Shown one piece after another: positions 63,085-64,000 of a DNA stretch of 64,000 nucleotides. The notes under the pieces are model-generated. The model was not told where the DNA came from. It saw only the letters and a program-made list of their open reading frames with translations, and searched no databases. Origin of the DNA: Gammaproteobacteria bacterium. Its GTDB lineage: Bacteria > Pseudomonadota > Gammaproteobacteria > Poriferisulfidales > Poriferisulfidaceae. The translations under genes were made by a program, and so were the position numbers. Numbering within the stretch: the first letter of the stretch is position 1; each line of letters opens with the position of its first letter. The stretch spans positions 1-64,000 of the forward strand of contig JAPOXW010000030.1 in the NCBI GenBank assembly GCA_026706895.1, given 5' to 3'.

Positions 63085-64000
63085 ACCGTCGCGAATTAAA
63101 CACCTTGGCGATCCTGACGGGGATCGTATTGCTCTTGACTGCCGCGATGTACAACATTCGCTACCAGTCCGGCGACCAGGAATACATCGGGAGCTTGTGG
63201 CTTGAGAATCTCGATATCAACTCCGTAGCTCGCATTGACGTAACCGGGCCGGGGAACATGCCGCAGGTCACCTTGGAGCGTCGCCCGGAAGGGTGGGGAG
63301 TGGTGCAGCGTCAGCACTATCCTGCGAATGTAGGCACCATCCGCAGCCTGTTGCTGGATTTGTCGGAAGCGAAGCTGCTTGAGCGCAAGACCCGTGATCC
63401 GGCGCAACATGCCCAGTTGGGTCTGGGCGGAATCGAACGGCTCGAGGCAAAAGGGCAGCAGGTCACGCTTCATTCCGCGGAAAGTGCTCGGTCGGTTCGC
63501 ATCGGCGCGAACCCGGATGGGCGCAGCGCCACTTATGTACGAAATGCCGATAACGATCAGGGCTGGCTTGTGGATCGGACATTCACGATTCCAAGCGAAC
63601 CACGACGCTGGCTCGACCCAGAGCTGCTGGATATCGGAATGGAGCAGATACGCCGGATGGAAGTCGTACATCCGGATGGAGAAAGGATCGAAGGGCAGCG
63701 TGCGGAAGAAGCCGCGGACGTGAAATTCACTGTGCTCGATCTTCCCGAAGGCGCGACATTGAAAAACGAGTACGCACTCAGCCGGATGGCCAGCGCCATT
63801 ACCAGCCTGTCGCTAGAGGATGTCATGCCGGCATCCCAAGCCGAGGTTTACCTGGAAGACGCGGCTCGGGCCCGGTACGAGTTCTATCAGGGCTACAGTC
63901 TGGAAGCGCGCTTGTTCCCAGTGGATGTGGAGCGGTATGCACGCTTTACGGTGCACTTGGGAGAGGGCATGAACGACGAAGACCGTACCCGCGCGAGCAT
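63081..64000 (+). CDS. DUF4340-family protein (partial, runs off the window)
   Basis: Starts MNRRELNTLAILTGIVLLLT with one helix (about 8-24). It then has repeated strand-rich segments such as VARIDVTGPG, VTLERRPEGWGVVQR and LEAKGQQVTLH, typical of DUF4340 proteins encoded after GldG homologues. It continues past position 64000 without a stop. ATGA overlap with the upstream gene. Confidence 0.8.
   Translation, partial: MNRRELNTLAILTGIVLLLTAAMYNIRYQSGDQEYIGSLWLENLDINSVARIDVTGPGNMPQVTLERRPEGWGVVQRQHYPANVGTIRSLLLDLSEAKLLERKTRDPAQHAQLGLGGIERLEAKGQQVTLHSAESARSVRIGANPDGRSATYVRNADNDQGWLVDRTFTIPSEPRRWLDPELLDIGMEQIRRMEVVHPDGERIEGQRAEEAADVKFTVLDLPEGATLKNEYALSRMASAITSLSLEDVMPASQAEVYLEDAARARYEFYQGYSLEARLFPVDVERYARFTVHLGEGMNDEDRTRAS

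Overview
The window is GC-rich chromosome from a gammaproteobacterium. The evidence is the full S10-spc-alpha ribosomal order, the block uvrA-MFS-ssb, the block miaB-phoH-ybeY-corC-lnt, the cell-wall block mrdA-rodA-mltB-rlpA-dacA-lipB-lipA, and a Gly-Cys-Leu tRNA operon like glyW-cysT-leuZ. A three-gene cluster for a methanofuran/tetrahydromethanopterin-type C1 cofactor (24.5-27.2 kb) suggests a methylotroph or methanotroph. The species cannot be named from this sequence.

Layout. 1-13.5 kb: end of tuf, then rpsJ to rplQ, with secY and rpoA. 13.6-14.5 kb: a HigBA toxin-antitoxin pair and a truncated antitoxin remnant. 14.5-24.5 kb: uvrA (minus), an MFS transporter, ssb, then the miaB-lnt operon. 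24.5-27.2 kb (minus): mfnB, a DUF447 gene and a DUF6513/dihydropteroate-synthase-like gene, followed by a solitary HigA. 27.8-35 kb: recJ, nadD, rsfS, maf and yhdP; rne converges on yhdP. 37.5-40.2 kb: a YkgJ-like protein, a YfcE-like phosphoesterase and cfa, then an unannotated 33-residue membrane peptide on the other strand. 40.4-50.1 kb (minus): lipA, lipB, dat, dacA, rlpA, mltB, rodA, mrdA and a DegQ-type protease.

The most striking accessory feature is a complete 3,055-bp IS1595-family transposon at 50194-53248. It has perfect 27-bp inverted ends and a perfect 8-bp target duplication. It carries the transposase, a one-polypeptide DNA methyltransferase plus Mrr-like nuclease, a 37-residue membrane peptide and a 57-residue basic protein, all reading the same way from a promoter with consensus -35 and -10 boxes. 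An 11-C homopolymer lies between the methyltransferase start codon and its first motif, so the gene is predicted to be phase-variable.

After it come tRNA-Ser(GGA), a DUF1820 gene, icd and aceA, then the tRNA operon. Its tRNA-Leu(UAA) gene is split between U34 and A35 by a 216-nt group I intron. The right end carries a MotA/TolQ-like plus MotB-like pair with an unusual coiled-coil partner, and a GldA/GldF/GldG/DUF4340 ABC cluster that runs off the window.
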